From: Typhlomys cinereus
Lineage: Eukaryota; Chordata; Mammalia; Rodentia; Platacanthomyidae
Assembly (NCBI GenBank): GCA_023101885.1
Contig: JALPQD010000626.1
Location: 868,001 to 932,000, forward strand
Reading direction: 5' to 3'
Length of the DNA: 64,000 nt
Part shown: one piece after another, positions 10,949-21,804 of the stretch
Position numbering within the stretch: the stretch's first letter is position 1
Layout of the letters: every line of letters starts with the position of its first letter
The notes under the pieces: generated by a model
What the model was told of the DNA's origin: nothing
Database searches by the model: none
The model's input: the letters and a program-made list of their open reading frames with translations, nothing else
Position numbers and translations under genes: made by a program

Positions 10949-11915
10949 TTTTTTTTTTATTAAAAATTTAATTATACATTTTAAAATTTTTTACCAGTTC
11001 CCTCCCTCCCCCCTCCCCTTCCCCCAGTGTCTCCCCCCCAATTCCCAGAGAGTCCTTTATTGTGTGCGCCTAACTCTCCACTGGGTCCTCCTCTCCGATG
11101 ACATATAAGGACCCAGTGGCATTTCCATAAGCCCTTTCTCTTGTTCCCCTTAATCATAAGATTACTACTATGGCTGTCAATCCCTTGCCTCCAGGGGTCT
11201 CGGTGCCCTTAACAGATGCTAGACTTTATGAGGGCAACAGTGCGCTGGACATTGCGCAGGGCATGCAAAGTTCCATTATGATTGCTTTGGCCCCAACTAT
11301 TGTTGAGAATCTTGCAAATCGTTGCTCCTCCCATCCTTTTGCTCTTACAATCTTACCGCCCCCTCTTCCGCAAATGTCCCTGAGCTCCAGGATGGGGAGA
11401 GATTAGGCTGTCCTAGTTCTATGTGATTGATATAGAGTCTCTGAAGTTCTGGATTGTGGTTTGTTGATTTTCTTTTGCAGTTTTGCTGCTCCTGCAATTC
11501 CCTTCACTCCATTCTGCTGGGCACTGTATGTCACCCCCTGGCCAGAGACAAAAAGCTGTTAAACTGGAGTCTTGTTGTAATAGCACATTCAAGGGTAGAT
11601 GTAATAAGAGTAGGAAACCTCACTGAGGGCGGGGTCCATTACCCATTTGCACAATGATTACTTTTTATCTGCTAGACTATATGCCCTCCCCTTCTGGTGA
11701 GATCAGGAAAGAACGTCTGTGAACTTAACCAGGTTTCTCATTACTTACTTGCAGACCTTGATGGAGGCTTATTTTCTCTGCTGTAACATGGTCTCCTCTC
11801 TCCTTGTTTCTGGTGTGGCCCTCCTAACCCATCTCTCTTGTTCATAATCCTTGCAATTACTGTGTTACATAGGTTTACTTTTGAGTGTCCCAATGTGGGC
11901 TGGGCGAGTTTGGTA
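10949..11915 (-). other. L1 3' UTR of E4
   Basis: On the element's sense strand: a ~700-bp conserved region after the ORF2 stop, then a G/A-rich tract (11000-11040 as read here, C/T-rich on plus), then the A-rich tail. The same 3' UTR recurs in all L1s of this window, which defines them as one lineage. Confidence 0.85.
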
Positions 11916-14900
11916 CTAGGAGCCACCTATTAGGGAGTACATACGGCGCTTAATTTTCTGGGTTTGGGATACTTCACTTAATATAATTCTTTCTAATGAC
12001 ATCCATTTCCCAGCAAATTCCAGTAATTCATCATTTTTGATGGCTGAGTAGTACTCCATTGTATAGATGTACCACAGTTTCCTTATCCACTCGTCAACTG
12101 TTGGACATTTAGGTTGATTCCATGACTTTGCTATTGTAAACAGTGCTGCTATGAACATGGTCGAGCTTGTGCTATCGAGGCGAACCTCTGCTGCTTGGGG
12201 GGTTATTCCCAAAAGTGGGATAGCAGGGTCATATGGCATTTCAATCTTTAATTTCTTTAAGAATCTCCAGACGGCTCGCCAGAGTGGCTGTATGAGCCTG
12301 CATTCCCACCAGCAATGTAGGAGAGTTCCCCTCTCCCCACATCCTCTCCAGCATTTGTCGTTGTTTGTACTGTGGATTTTTGCCATCCTGACCGGGGTGA
12401 GATGATATCTCAGGGAAGTTTTGATTTGCATTTCCCTGATGGCGAAGGAAGTGGAGCATTTTTTAAGATAATTGTTAGACATTTTAATTTCATCCCTGGT
12501 AAAGTTTCTTTGAAGTTCCAGGGCCCATTTTTTAATTGGGCCAGTGTTTTCCTTGGAGTTTAATTTTCTAAGTTCTTTGTGCACTCTGGACAGTAGAGCT
12601 CTGTCAGATATGTGGTTAGTGAAGATTTTCTCCCATTCTGTGGGTTGCCTTTGAGCTCGTGCGACAATCTCTTTATCTGAACAGAAGCTCTTTAATTTCA
12701 CAAGATCCCAACTGTTGAGAGTTGGTAGCAGTGACTGTGCCATTGGATGTCTGTTTAGGAAGTGTTGGCCTAGCCCAATCAGCTCGAGGGAGTTCCCTAT
12801 CCTTTCAACTATGGCTTTTAAAGTCTCTGGCCTGATATCAAGGTCCTTGATCCATTTGGAATTAAGTCTTGTACATGGTGACAAGTACGGGTCCAGCTTT
12901 AATCTTCTGCATGTGGAGATCCAGTTTTGCCAACACCATTTGTTGAAGATGCTGTTCTTTTTCCATTGGATTCTTTGGGCCCCTTTGTCAAAGACCAAAT
13001 GGCTGTAACTTTGTGGGCTTATATCTGGGTCTTCAATCCTTATCCATTGATCTGTGTGTCTATTTTGGAGCCAGTACCAGGCTGTCTTTATAACTATGGA
13101 TTTGTAGTATAGACTTAGGTTTGGTATGGTAATACCTCCAGCTGTGTTTTTGTTACTCAGGATTGTTTTTGCTATCCTGGGTCTTTTGTGCCTCCATATG
13201 AACTTTGAGATTGTTTGGTCAACTTCTTTGAAGAATTGCTTTGGGATTTTGATTGGTATAGCATTGAATCTGTATATTGCCTTTGGTAGGATGGTCATTT
13301 TTACAATGTTGATTCTGCCAATCCAGGAACAAGGGAGGTCTTTCCACCTTCTGGTGTCTTCTGCAATTTCTTTCTTTAGGGTTTTAAAGTTTTCATTGTA
13401 AAGGTCTTTTACCTCCTTAGTTAGGTTTATACCAAGGTATTTCATTTTTTTAGGGGTTATAGTAAATGGCATGGTTTCTCTCAAGGCTTTTTCACTTCTT
13501 TCATTCTGGGCATATAGGAAGGCCTCTGATTTTTGCACATTTATTTTGTATCCTGCCACCCTGCTGAACTTCTCAATTAGTTCCAGGAGCTTCCTGGTGG
13601 AGTTTTTGGGATCACTCAGGTATAAGATCATGTCATCTGCAAATAGAGATAGCTTGACTTCTTCCTTGCCAATTTGAATCCCTCTTATGTCCCTTTCTTG
13701 TCTTATGGCTTCGGCTAAGACTTCAAGTACAATATTGAATAGAAGTGGTGAGAGTGGACAGCCTTGTCTTGTTCCTGATCGAAGTGGGAATGCTTCCAAT
13801 TGTTCCCCATTGAGCATAATCCTTGCTGTGGGCTTGTTGTATACAGCTTTTATTATATTGATAAAAGTTCCTTCCATTCCTACTGTCTCTAGCGTTTTGA
13901 TCATAAAAGGCTGTTGGATCTTGTCAAAAGCTTTTTCTGCATCTATCGAGAGTATCATGTGGTCTTGGACTTTGGACTGGTTTACATGATGAATTACATT
14001 TATTGATTTGCGTATGTTGAACCAACCTTGTGTGCCGGGGATGAAGCCTACTTGGTCCCCATGAATGATCTTTTTAATATGTTTTTGAATCCGATTTGCT
14101 AAGACTTTGTTAAGAATCTTTGCATCTGTGTTCATCAGGGAGATCGGCCTATAGTTTTCTTTTTAAGTGAATCTTTATTAGGTTTTGGGATTAAAATGAT
14201 ATTAGCTTCATAGAAGGAATTTGGTAGTGTTCCTTCCTTTGCTATTTGATGGAACAGTTTAAGGAGTATTGGTGTTATTAACTCCTTAAATGTCTTGTAG
14301 AACTCTGTGCTGAATCCATCTGGTCCAGGACATTTTTTGGTGGGAAGATTCGAGATTACTTCCTCAATTTCCTTATATGTTATAGGACTATTTAAGTAAT
14401 TCACAACTTCCTGATTCAATTTAGGTAAGTTGTGTTTACTTAGAAATTCATCCATCTCTTTTGTGTTGTCAAACTTCACAGAGTATAAGTTTTTGAAATA
14501 TGATGTTATAATTCTCTGGATTTCTTGGGTATCCGTAGTGATAACTCCATGTTCATTTCTAATTTTGTTAATTTGGGTTTTCTCTCTCTTGCTTTTGGTT
14601 AGTTTAGCTAGGGGTGTATCAATCTTGTTGATTTTTTCAAAGAACCAGCTTTTCGATTTGTTGATTTTTTCTATCGTTTTCTTAGTCTCGATTTCAGATA
14701 TTTCTCCCCTTATTTTGCTAATCTCTTCTCTTCTACTGCTTTTGGGATCAGATTGCTCTAGTTTCTCTAAAGCTTTAAGCTGCATTGTTAAGTTGTTTAT
14801 TTCTGATGTTTCCATTTTTTTGATGTGGGCATTAAGAGCTATGAACTTACCTCTTAGAACAGCTTTCATTGTGTCCCAGAGATTTTGGTAAGTTGTATTT

Positions 14901-15739
14901 TCGTTATCATTCACTTTCAGGAAATCTTGAATTTCCTTTTTAATTTCTTCCTGAATCCAGTTCTCATTCAGCATCATAGTGTTAAGTTTCCAGGAGTTAG
15001 TGTATTTTCTCTTGTTTGATGTGTTGTGGATGTCCAGCTTTAGGCCGTGGTGGTCTGATAGGGCACAGGTTAGAATTTCAACTTTCTTGTACATGTGTAG
15101 ATTCATTTTGTGGCCCAATATGTGATCTATTTTGGAGAAAGTTCCGTGTGCTGCTGAGAAAAATGTGTATTCTTTGGTGCGTGGGTGAAGAGTTCGATAG
15201 AGATCTGTGAGGTCCATTTCTTTCAGGGTTTGATTAAGTTCCAAAGTGTCTCTGTTAAGCTTTTGACCTGTTGATCTATCCCATGTAGAGAGGGCGGTGT
15301 TGAAGTCCCCAAGAATTATCGTTTGGGGGTTGATTTCTTGCTTTAGACGCTGTAGGGTTTTCTTAATGAATGTGGAGGGGCCCGTATTGGGTGCATATAT
15401 GTTCAGTATTGTGAAGTCTTCCTGGTGAATTGTACCTCTGACTAAAATGTAGTATCCATCCGTGTCTCTTATAATTTTTTTTGGTTTGAAATCCACTTTG
15501 TCTGATAGCATAATGGCTACCCCTGCCTGTTTTCTGCTTCCATTTGCTTGTAGAATTGTTGACCAGCCTTTTATTTTTAGAGCGTGCCTATCTTTTGTGG
15601 TGAGATGGGTTTCCTGCAGGCAGCAGATTGATGGATTGTGATTTTTAATCCAAGTTTGTAATCTGTGTCTCTTGATCGGTGAATTAAGTCCATTAACATT
15701 TAGTGTTATAATGGAGAAACTATTGTTAATTCCAGACAT
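11916..15739 (-). CDS. L1 ORF2 protein (endonuclease/reverse transcriptase), one-base frameshift
   Basis: The start [10 protein letters not shown] is at 15739. The APE-type endonuclease (about 1-240) shows [16 protein letters not shown] and SDHHGLKL, with the catalytic Glu, Asp, Asn and His in place. The reverse transcriptase follows: [32 protein letters not shown] and FADDMILYL (Asp-Asp at about 13632-13643). The C-terminal cysteine motif is complete (C-x3-C-x7-H-x4-C, about 12303-12356). The total would be about 1274 residues, the usual L1 length. One T is missing from a T-run at 14160-14164 (5 T here, 6 in E1), which splits the frame into 534- and 739-codon parts. Otherwise no lesion is seen. 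The frameshift lies in a homopolymer, so a read or assembly error is possible. Confidence 0.93.
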
Positions 15740-15789
15740 TTATTATGTTTAGTAGCTTTTATAAGTATATTGCTTCGCTTTTAATGGTG

Positions 15790-16860
15790 TTATATTTGCC
15801 TTCTGTTCTCCTGGATATGCCTGTTTTTTTCTTCACGCTTGAGTATCATTTCTAGCAGTTTTTGAAGGCCTGGTTTGGTGGCCATGTATCCCTTAAAGTT
15901 GTCTTTGTGCTGGAAAATTTTTCTTTCTCCCTCGATCATGACTGATAGTTTTGCAGGGTAAATCAGCCTGGGTTGACATTTTTGCTCATTCAATACTTGA
16001 AGTATGTCTCTCCAAGCTCTTCTTGCTTTTACTGTTTCGACTGAGAAGTCATTTGTTATTTTAATAGGTTTGCCTTTAAAAGTGACTTGTTTTTTCTCCC
16101 TTGAAGCTCTCAGCACCAGTTCTTTATCTTGAATGTGGAGTGTTTTAACTATTATTTGCCGCGGTGTGCTTCTAGTTTGGTCGTATCTGTTTGGGGTGCG
16201 GAATGCCTCTTGTATATGAATGGGCCTCTCTTTCTTTAGATGAGGAAAGTTTTCCTTGATGATCGTTTGAAAAATTTCCTCAGGGGTGGTATTTTGAGAT
16301 TCTTGCTCCGGTATTCCATGAATACGCATGTTAGGCTTCTTCAGGGTGTCCCATATCTCTTGGATATTTCTCTCAAGTATCTTTTTGGCTTTAACAACCT
16401 CTTCCATTGAGCTGGCTAGTACTCCCACTTTATCTTCAAGGTCTGAAATTCTGTTTTCTGCTTCATTAGTTCTGTTGATAAGACTCTCTGTGGCGTTCTG
16501 GGTTGAAGATAACTTGTCTTTTAGCTCAGTTTTAAACTCTGCTTGAGTTTGTTTTAACTGTTCTATGCCACTTTTTGTTTCTTGCACTGTTTTTCTCAAC
16601 TCCTCCAGATGTCTGTTGTGTTCCTCTTCAAAGCGATTGATTCGATTATGTAATTCCTCCCGGATTTCCTCTTTCATAGTATTGAACATGGTAATGATCA
16701 TATTTTGAAAGTCGTTATCCTGGGTCAGGCTTTCTTGGCCTTTTTCCGCGGGTTTGTTCTTTTTGGAGTCTAACATTATGGGATTAATTTCTTCAGTGGG
16801 AGATTTGTTTACTTGAGTGTTGCTTCTCATGGATTTGCACTTTGACTTTGGCATTGTCAT
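15790..16860 (-). CDS. L1 ORF1 protein, intact
   Basis: RNA-binding chaperone of the L1 particle. The open frame has 356 codons from the first ATG at 16860 or 354 from the ATG at 16854, where the conserved MPKSKCKSM begins. The upstream ATG exists only because this copy has ACG changed to ATG, so the second start is the likely ancestral one. Coiled coil at about 50-155, with heptads such as NRINRFEEEHNRHLEELRK. RRM-like domain from RIHGIPEQ. C-terminal domain with RTPNRYDQ, the REKKQVTFKGKPI block and YPAKLS. No lesion is visible. Confidence 0.94.
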   Translation of the reverse strand: MTMPKSKCKSMRSNTQVNKSPTEEINPIMLDSKKNKPAEKGQESLTQDNDFQNMIITMFNTMKEEIREELHNRINRFEEEHNRHLEELRKTVQETKSGIEQLKQTQAEFKTELKDKLSSTQNATESLINRTNEAENRISDLEDKVGVLASSMEEVVKAKKILERNIQEIWDTLKKPNMRIHGIPEQESQNTTPEEIFQTIIKENFPHLKKERPIHIQEAFRTPNRYDQTRSTPRQIIVKTLHIQDKELVLRASREKKQVTFKGKPIKITNDFSVETVKARRAWRDILQVLNEQKCQPRLIYPAKLSVMIEGERKIFQHKDNFKGYMATKPGLQKLLEMILKREEKNRHIQENRRQI

Positions 16861-17396
16861 TTTAACTCTTAAGATCTCTCAATTTCACTAAACTGAATTA
16901 TTTGGCCTGGGGTACTGGTGGGCGGGGCCTGAACGGGGACTTACCTAGGGAGCGGGGTGAGGCCCGGGTGGACCGCGTGCGTGTCCTGACTGGCGGAGCG
17001 GGGTGGGGCGAAAAGGGAGGATGGGCGCAGGGGGAGGTGCTCCTCGTTCCCTGGGCCCCCGCGCGGCTCCGGCTGGATGGCGGGAGTCGGAGCCGGGTCC
17101 CCGTGGGCTGACCTGGGGTCCTAGAGCGCGCGTTGAGGCCCGGCTGGATCTCGCCTACGCGTCCCGACCGGCGGAGCGGGGGTGGGGCGAAAGAGGGAGG
17201 CTGCGCGCGTCGGCGTGGAGCTATTTAACCCGAGGGCAGCTGGGGCGGGGCCCGGGCGCAGGGGGAGGTGCTCCTCGTTCCCTGGGCCCCCGCGCGGCTC
17301 CGGCTGGATGGCGGGAGTCGGAGCCGGGTCCCCGTGGGCTGACCTGGGGTCCTAGAGCGCGCGTTGAGGCCCGGCTGGATCTCGCCTACGCGTCCC
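16861..17396 (-). promoter_or_regulatory. L1 5' UTR and internal promoter, type A monomers
   Basis: CpG-rich region transcribed leftwards. It holds two tandem monomers with a 231-bp period and a third, diverged partial unit next to ORF1 (about 16925-16990). Each full linker holds an A/T-rich GGTTAAATAG (minus strand, 17221-17230) and a GC box GGGGCGGGG (17242-17250). The organisation is like that of mouse monomeric L1 promoters, but the sequence is not one I recognise. Confidence 0.85.
17023..17167 (-). repeat. Type A promoter monomer core, copy 1
   Basis: 145 bp, identical by eye to 17254-17398. The linker on its ORF1 side is about 50 bp shorter than that between the copies. Confidence 0.9.
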
Positions 17397-17398
17397 GA
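17254..17398 (-). repeat. Type A promoter monomer core, copy 2
   Basis: 145 bp, identical to 17023-17167. The last two bases may be shared with the TSD. Confidence 0.9.
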
Positions 17399-17411
17399 AT
17401 ACCATCATTTA
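17397..17411. repeat. Target-site duplication of E4, right copy
   Basis: GAATACCATCATTTA directly after the 5' UTR of E4. It is identical to 10934-10948. Confidence 0.93.
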
Positions 17412-17673
17412 GATGGTATTTAGTTGTCCTATTTAGCAAATCAATACTAGTTGCTTCTCCTCTAGGACCTGTGACCTTTGCATCCCTGTGTTTTGAAATT
17501 TAATGGGGATACATTGGATCCATATATAGGCCCAGCAGTGTAGACATTGTCACAACACTAATTCTGCCAGGGCAGGAACATGATAGATATTTGTGTCAGG
17601 AAAGAAAGTCCTCCAGAGGGCCTTTCTTTCTAAAATAAATTCACATACTATATTCAAAATCAAGACATATTTC
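17412..17673. other. V2R intron remnant
   Basis: No gene seen. It holds a short inverted repeat (GAAAGAAAG at 17600-17608, CTTTCTTTC at 17622-17630) and the left SINE TSD at 17661-17673. Confidence 0.5.
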
Positions 17674-17970
17674 CCATCAGAGGTTTATTTTACTTTGAGT
17701 GAGTAGGGTGTGGGAGTGTTTATGTGTGGGAGTGTGCATAAAAGAGGTATGTGCCTTTGGAAGACCGAGGGTTATATGAGGAATCCTCTCGGATTGCTCT
17801 TCTTTTCTCATTGTTTTATCTGGGGTTTCCTAGGCTCTGACTTCCAGGGCCAGAAGTTCAGACCACTACCCTTTCCTCCTAGAATTTTTATGTGGGATCT
17901 GGGAATCCAAATTAACTTCCTTTTATTTGTGCAGCCAAAGATTTAACTCCTGAGTCACCTCTCCAGCCCT
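17674..17970 (-). mobile_element. tRNA-derived SINE (B2-superfamily-like), old copy
   Basis: Minus-strand head GGGCTGGAGAGGTGACTCAG (tRNA-like, pol III box A region) at the right end, and a GT-rich tail at the left end. The TSD is CAAGACATATTTC (17661-17673) against CAAGACATACTTC (17971-17983), one mismatch. Related copies lie at 32524-32830, 34421-34544, 44128-44414 and 50797-51112. Confidence 0.82.
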
Positions 17971-17983
17971 CAAGACATACTTC

Positions 17984-18265
17984 AAAAAGAGACTAACTTC
18001 ATGCCCACCTTAGCCAATGCAGTGTAACTGAGTACATAGGTTTCTTAAGACAGTAATGTAAAGGGATACCAGTCTCTTCAAAGCACCATATACTTGAATT
18101 GGAAAACAAACAATGGGCGTCTCCACACACCAATACAAAATGGGCTATATTCACTTGGCATTGTTGTCTTGTTTGTTTGTTTTTTGTTTGGGATTTTTTT
18201 GGTATCTGAGTCAACAAAGGTCAATGAGGCTATTCTAACAATATATTGGTGACAGACCATTCTGC
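17984..18265. other. V2R intron remnant
   Basis: Single-copy-looking sequence with a GTTTG-rich stretch; no gene seen. Confidence 0.45.
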
Positions 18266-18279
18266 TGATTTAACTTCCT
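18266..18279. repeat. Target-site duplication of outer L1 E5, left copy
   Basis: TGATTTAACTTCCT, against TGACTTAACTTCTT at 39544-39557 (12 of 14 match). The divergence fits an old insertion. Confidence 0.7.
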
Positions 18280-19696
18280 TTTTTAAATAAATAATGTATT
18301 TATTTATGTATTTTTTCCTGCTCATACACACATAATATGTACCCCAGACACCTCCCTCCCTCAGTCCTTCCCTGTACCTCCCTACTCCCTCCCCCTTTCC
18401 CCCCTTTCCCCCCTTCCTCCCTTTCTCCCAGTGCCCCCTCCCCCCATCCCTGGAGTATCCTTTAATGTGTATGTAAAACTTTCCTCTGGGTCTTCCTCTC
18501 TAATGAGGTGTAAGGACTCAGTGGCATTTCCTAGAACTCTTTCTTGTGTTTCCCTTAAGTATAGGAACACTATTGTGGCTGTTAATCCCTTGCTTCTAAG
18601 GATCCTAGTGCCTTTAGTCCATGCTAGACTTTGAGGGGTCAATGATATGTTGGTTATTGCTCATATCATGCAGAGTCCTATTATAATTGCTTTGGCCCTA
18701 ACTTGCGCAGAGTATCATGCATATCATGACTCCTCCCATTCTTGTGCTCTTACAGTCTTACCACCCCCTCTTCTGCAAATTTCCCTGAGCTTCAGGATGG
18801 AGAGAGATTAGGCAGGCCTGATTCCAGGTGGTTAATATAGAATCTCTGATGTTCTGAATTATGGTTTGTTGATTTTTTTTTCAGTTTTATTGCTCCTGCA
18901 ATGCCCTTGGCTCCACCCTGATGAGTATTGGATGTCATCTTCTGGTCAGAGATAAAAAGCTGTTAAAATAGAGTCTTATTATAAGAGAAGATTCAAAGAT
19001 AGATGCAATAAGAGTAGACCACGGTGAGGGGGTATGGTCAATCTCCCATTTCCACAATGGTTACCTTCTATCTGCCAGACTATATGCCCTCCCTTTTTGA
19101 TGAGATCACACCCCATCAGTTGAAAGTGGCCAGGAAGGAAAGTCTAAGAGCTTAACCAGATGTCTCATTACTTACTTGCAGTCCATGATGGTGGCCTATT
19201 ATCACTGCTGTAGCATGATCCCCTCTCTCCTTGTTTCTCATAGGGCCCTCCTTCCCCTTCTCTCCTGTTTATAATCTTTGCAATTACTGTAGGTATTACA
19301 GAGATTTATCTTTGAGTGTGTCACTAAGTGGGTTTGGTACTAGGACTCACCTATTAGTGAGTACATACGGCACTTAATTTTCTGTGTCAGGGATACTTCA
19401 CCCAATATAATTATTTCTAATTGCATCCATTTCCCATCAAATTCCATTAATTCATCATTTTTGATGCCTGAGTATTATTACATTGTATAAATGTACCACA
19501 TTTTCCTTAGCGACTCGTCAGCCATTGGACATTTGGGTTGATTCTATGACTTTGTTATTGTAAACAGTGCTGCTATGAACATGGTCGTGCTTGTGCTATT
19601 GAAGTGAATTTTTGCTGTTTGGGGGGTTATTCCCAAAAGTGGAATATCAGGGTCATATGGCATTTCAATCTTTAACTTCTTTAAGTATCACCAGAC
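18280..19696 (-). mobile_element. LINE-1 element E5 (outer layer of nest), 3' segment
   Basis: A-rich tail, 3' UTR (18280-19339) and the last part of ORF2 (19340-19696) of a minus-strand L1. It stops at AAGTATCACCAGAC and resumes at 34226 after a copy of the same 14 bp. Everything between is a later insertion. Confidence 0.9.
19683..19696. repeat. Target-site duplication of E6, left copy
   Basis: AAGTATCACCAGAC, identical to 34212-34225. The sequence belongs to E5 ORF2. Confidence 0.92.
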
Positions 19697-20669
19697 CTCA
19701 CTCCCCCGCTGCCTCTGTCGGCACCACTATCCCCAGCCCCCCAGGTCACCCCAGGTCCCTGTGCCACACCCCGGCCTGCCTCGGGCTTTGGCCTGGGCTG
19801 TGCCCCGGACCCCAGCCCCCTTTCTCCCTCCCATGCCACCTCTGTCCACGCTGCCATCCCTAGGCGAGTGAGCCCATCTGCCCGCCCAGCCCCCCCAGCC
19901 CCCCAGGTCGCCCCTGGTCCCTGTGCCACACCCCAGCTTGCCTCAGGCTTAGGCCTGGGCCGCATCCCAGGCCCCAGCCCCTTTCTTCCTCCCGCTCACC
20001 TGTCCATCCGACTAGACAGGACTTGCTCACATTCCTCCATCCCTGGAGCTTGGGAGGGCCACTAAGCCAAGTCCCAGGCCCCAGGTGAAGAATTCTGCCA
20101 CAAACATCAGCCCCTCAGCCTCTCTGGCCCACCGGGGACCCACACAAGTGGTCTACAGCAGACACACTACTACTCAGAATTCAATAGAGTCCAAAGAAAA
20201 CTCAAGCAAAGTTCTAAGGGTCAAAGGCCATACAACTGAAAACCTCCACAATCATCCAATCACATGGGAGAGATTCTTCACATGCAGCCCAAAGATAAGT
20301 AAACCTTCCTTTGTTTTTCACCTTACTGTTCCTTTCTAATATTAATCACTGTAGATTAACCTTTCCATACAGCTATCCCAAAAACATATACAACTCCAGG
20401 GAATATACCACTTACTCTCACATATCACCAAAATACTACATGGTAAATGTGCACTACCATACTATTATTCACCCCCCATTTATTTAACCTGATTTAACTG
20501 ATGTACTAACAGCCTAGTAGCTGCAACTAGGAAATAACAATAACAAAAGACAAACATAACCAACACCAAGGCAAGCACTAGTAACAACTGCCCAAGTGTA
20601 GTAATACCAACTAAATCAGTTGAGTCAAAAACACACAGAAACTGAAAAGCCCCAGAAGACAGAACAACA
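19697..20669 (+). promoter_or_regulatory. L1 5' UTR, type B: two GC-rich monomers plus tether
   Basis: Two C-rich units with a ~162-bp period: CCCAGCCCCCTTTCT at 19811 and CCCAGCCCCTTTCT at 19973, each preceded by GTCCCTGTGCCACACCCC. A ~650-bp A-rich tether leads to ORF1. Only the ~60 bp next to ORF1 resemble the type A 5' UTR. The same arrangement, in reverse, is at 38487-39543. Confidence 0.82.
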
Positions 20670-21734
20670 AAGTCCAAGTCAAAGTGCAGATACATGAGAA
20701 ACAAAACCCAAGAAGACCAATCTCGCACCGAAAGAATCAACCCCTTAAGGATGGATTCCAACCAGAACAAATTCACAGAAAATAACCAAGAAAGCCAGAC
20801 TCAACATAACTGCTTTCAGAGTATGATCATTACCATGACTAATAAGATGAAAGAGGAAATCCGAGAAGAGTTAAACAACCGTATCAACCACTTTAAACAG
20901 GAACACAACAGGCACTTGGAGGAGTTGAGAAAAACAGTTCAAGAAACAAAAATAGGCGTGGAGCAGTTAAAACAGTCTCAGGCAAAGTTTAAAATTGAAG
21001 TAAAAGACAAGTTATCTTCAACCCAAAGCTCAACAGAGACTCTTAGCAGCAGAACAAATGAAGCAGAAAATAGAATTTCAGATCTTGAAGACAAAGTGGG
21101 AGAATTAACCAGCTCAATGGAAGAGGTAGTTAAAGCCAAAAAGGTACTTGAGAGGAACATTCAACAGGTATGGGACACCCTGAAGAACCCTAAAATGCAC
21201 ATTCATGGAATACCAGAGGAAGAATCTCAAAATACTACAACTGAGCAAATTTTTCAAATTATCATAAATGTAAACTTCCCTCAACTGAAGAATGAGAGGC
21301 CCATCCAAATACAAGAGGCATTTTGCACACCAAACAGATATGACCAAAATAGAAAATCGCCACGGCAAATAATAGTCAAAACACTCCACATTCAAGACAA
21401 AGAAAAGGTGCTGAGAGCTTCACGAGAAAAAAAGCAAGTCACTTTTAAAGGCAAACCTATTAAAATAACAAATAACTTCTCAATGGAAACAGTAAAAGCA
21501 AGAAGAGATTGGAAAAACGTACTTCATGTATTAAATGAGCAAAAATGTCAACCCAGACTGATATACCCGGGAAAATTATCTGTCATGATCGAGAGAGAAA
21601 GAAAAGTTTTCCAGCACAAAGACAACTTGAAGAGAAACATGTCTACCAAACCAGGCCTTCAAAAAATGCTAGAAATGATACACAAACTTGAAGGAAAAAA
21701 CAACCATATCCAGGAAGAAAGAAGAGTAGTATAA
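20670..21734 (+). pseudogene. L1 ORF1 of E6, start codon lost
   Basis: The ancestral start (ATGCCCAAGTCAAAG in E5) reads AAGTCCAAGTCAAAG here, at 20670. The next ATG is at 20694, eight codons in, and the frame then stays open for 346 codons. Coiled coil, RRM-like domain (HIHGIPEEE) and C-terminal domain (REKKQVTFKGKPI, YPGKLS) are all present. The Ala of YPAKLS is changed to Gly. It could at best make a slightly shortened protein. Confidence 0.88.
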
Positions 21735-21804
21735 TACCACAAAAAAATAAATGTAAAATAATAAGCTTACAAAACTCATTAAACATAAAAAATATCCAGA
21801 ATTA

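Larger units (their letters stand above)
10949..17396 (-). mobile_element. Full-length, nearly intact LINE-1 element E4
   Basis: Complete minus-strand L1: oligo-A tail and 3' UTR (10949-11915), ORF2 (11916-15739), 50-bp spacer, ORF1 (15790-16860), and monomeric 5' UTR (16861-17396). It is flanked by perfect 15-bp TSDs. ORF1 is open and ORF2 has a single one-base deletion in a T-run at about 14160-14164. The long open frames and exact TSD mark this as the most recent L1 insertion in the window. Confidence 0.95.
17003..17503 (+). other. Antisense open frame across the L1 type A 5' UTR
   Basis: A 166-codon plus-strand frame runs antisense to the L1 promoter. The 231-bp monomer is a multiple of three, so it encodes an in-frame repeat of 77 residues (for example GGGAPRSLGPRAAPAGW occurs twice). 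A related reading (AWSYLT, then LGRGPGAGGG) is present in E7 at 32152-32382. GC-rich DNA is poor in stops, so this may be chance. I list it as an open frame, not as a gene. Confidence 0.3.

Noticed and set aside
12715..13989. Plus-strand open frames opposite L1 ORF2 (also at 14430-15210, 22307-23102, 28047-28638, 62961-63647)
   Set aside because: They recur at the same L1 positions in every copy and mirror the ORF2 codon pattern, so they are antisense shadows.
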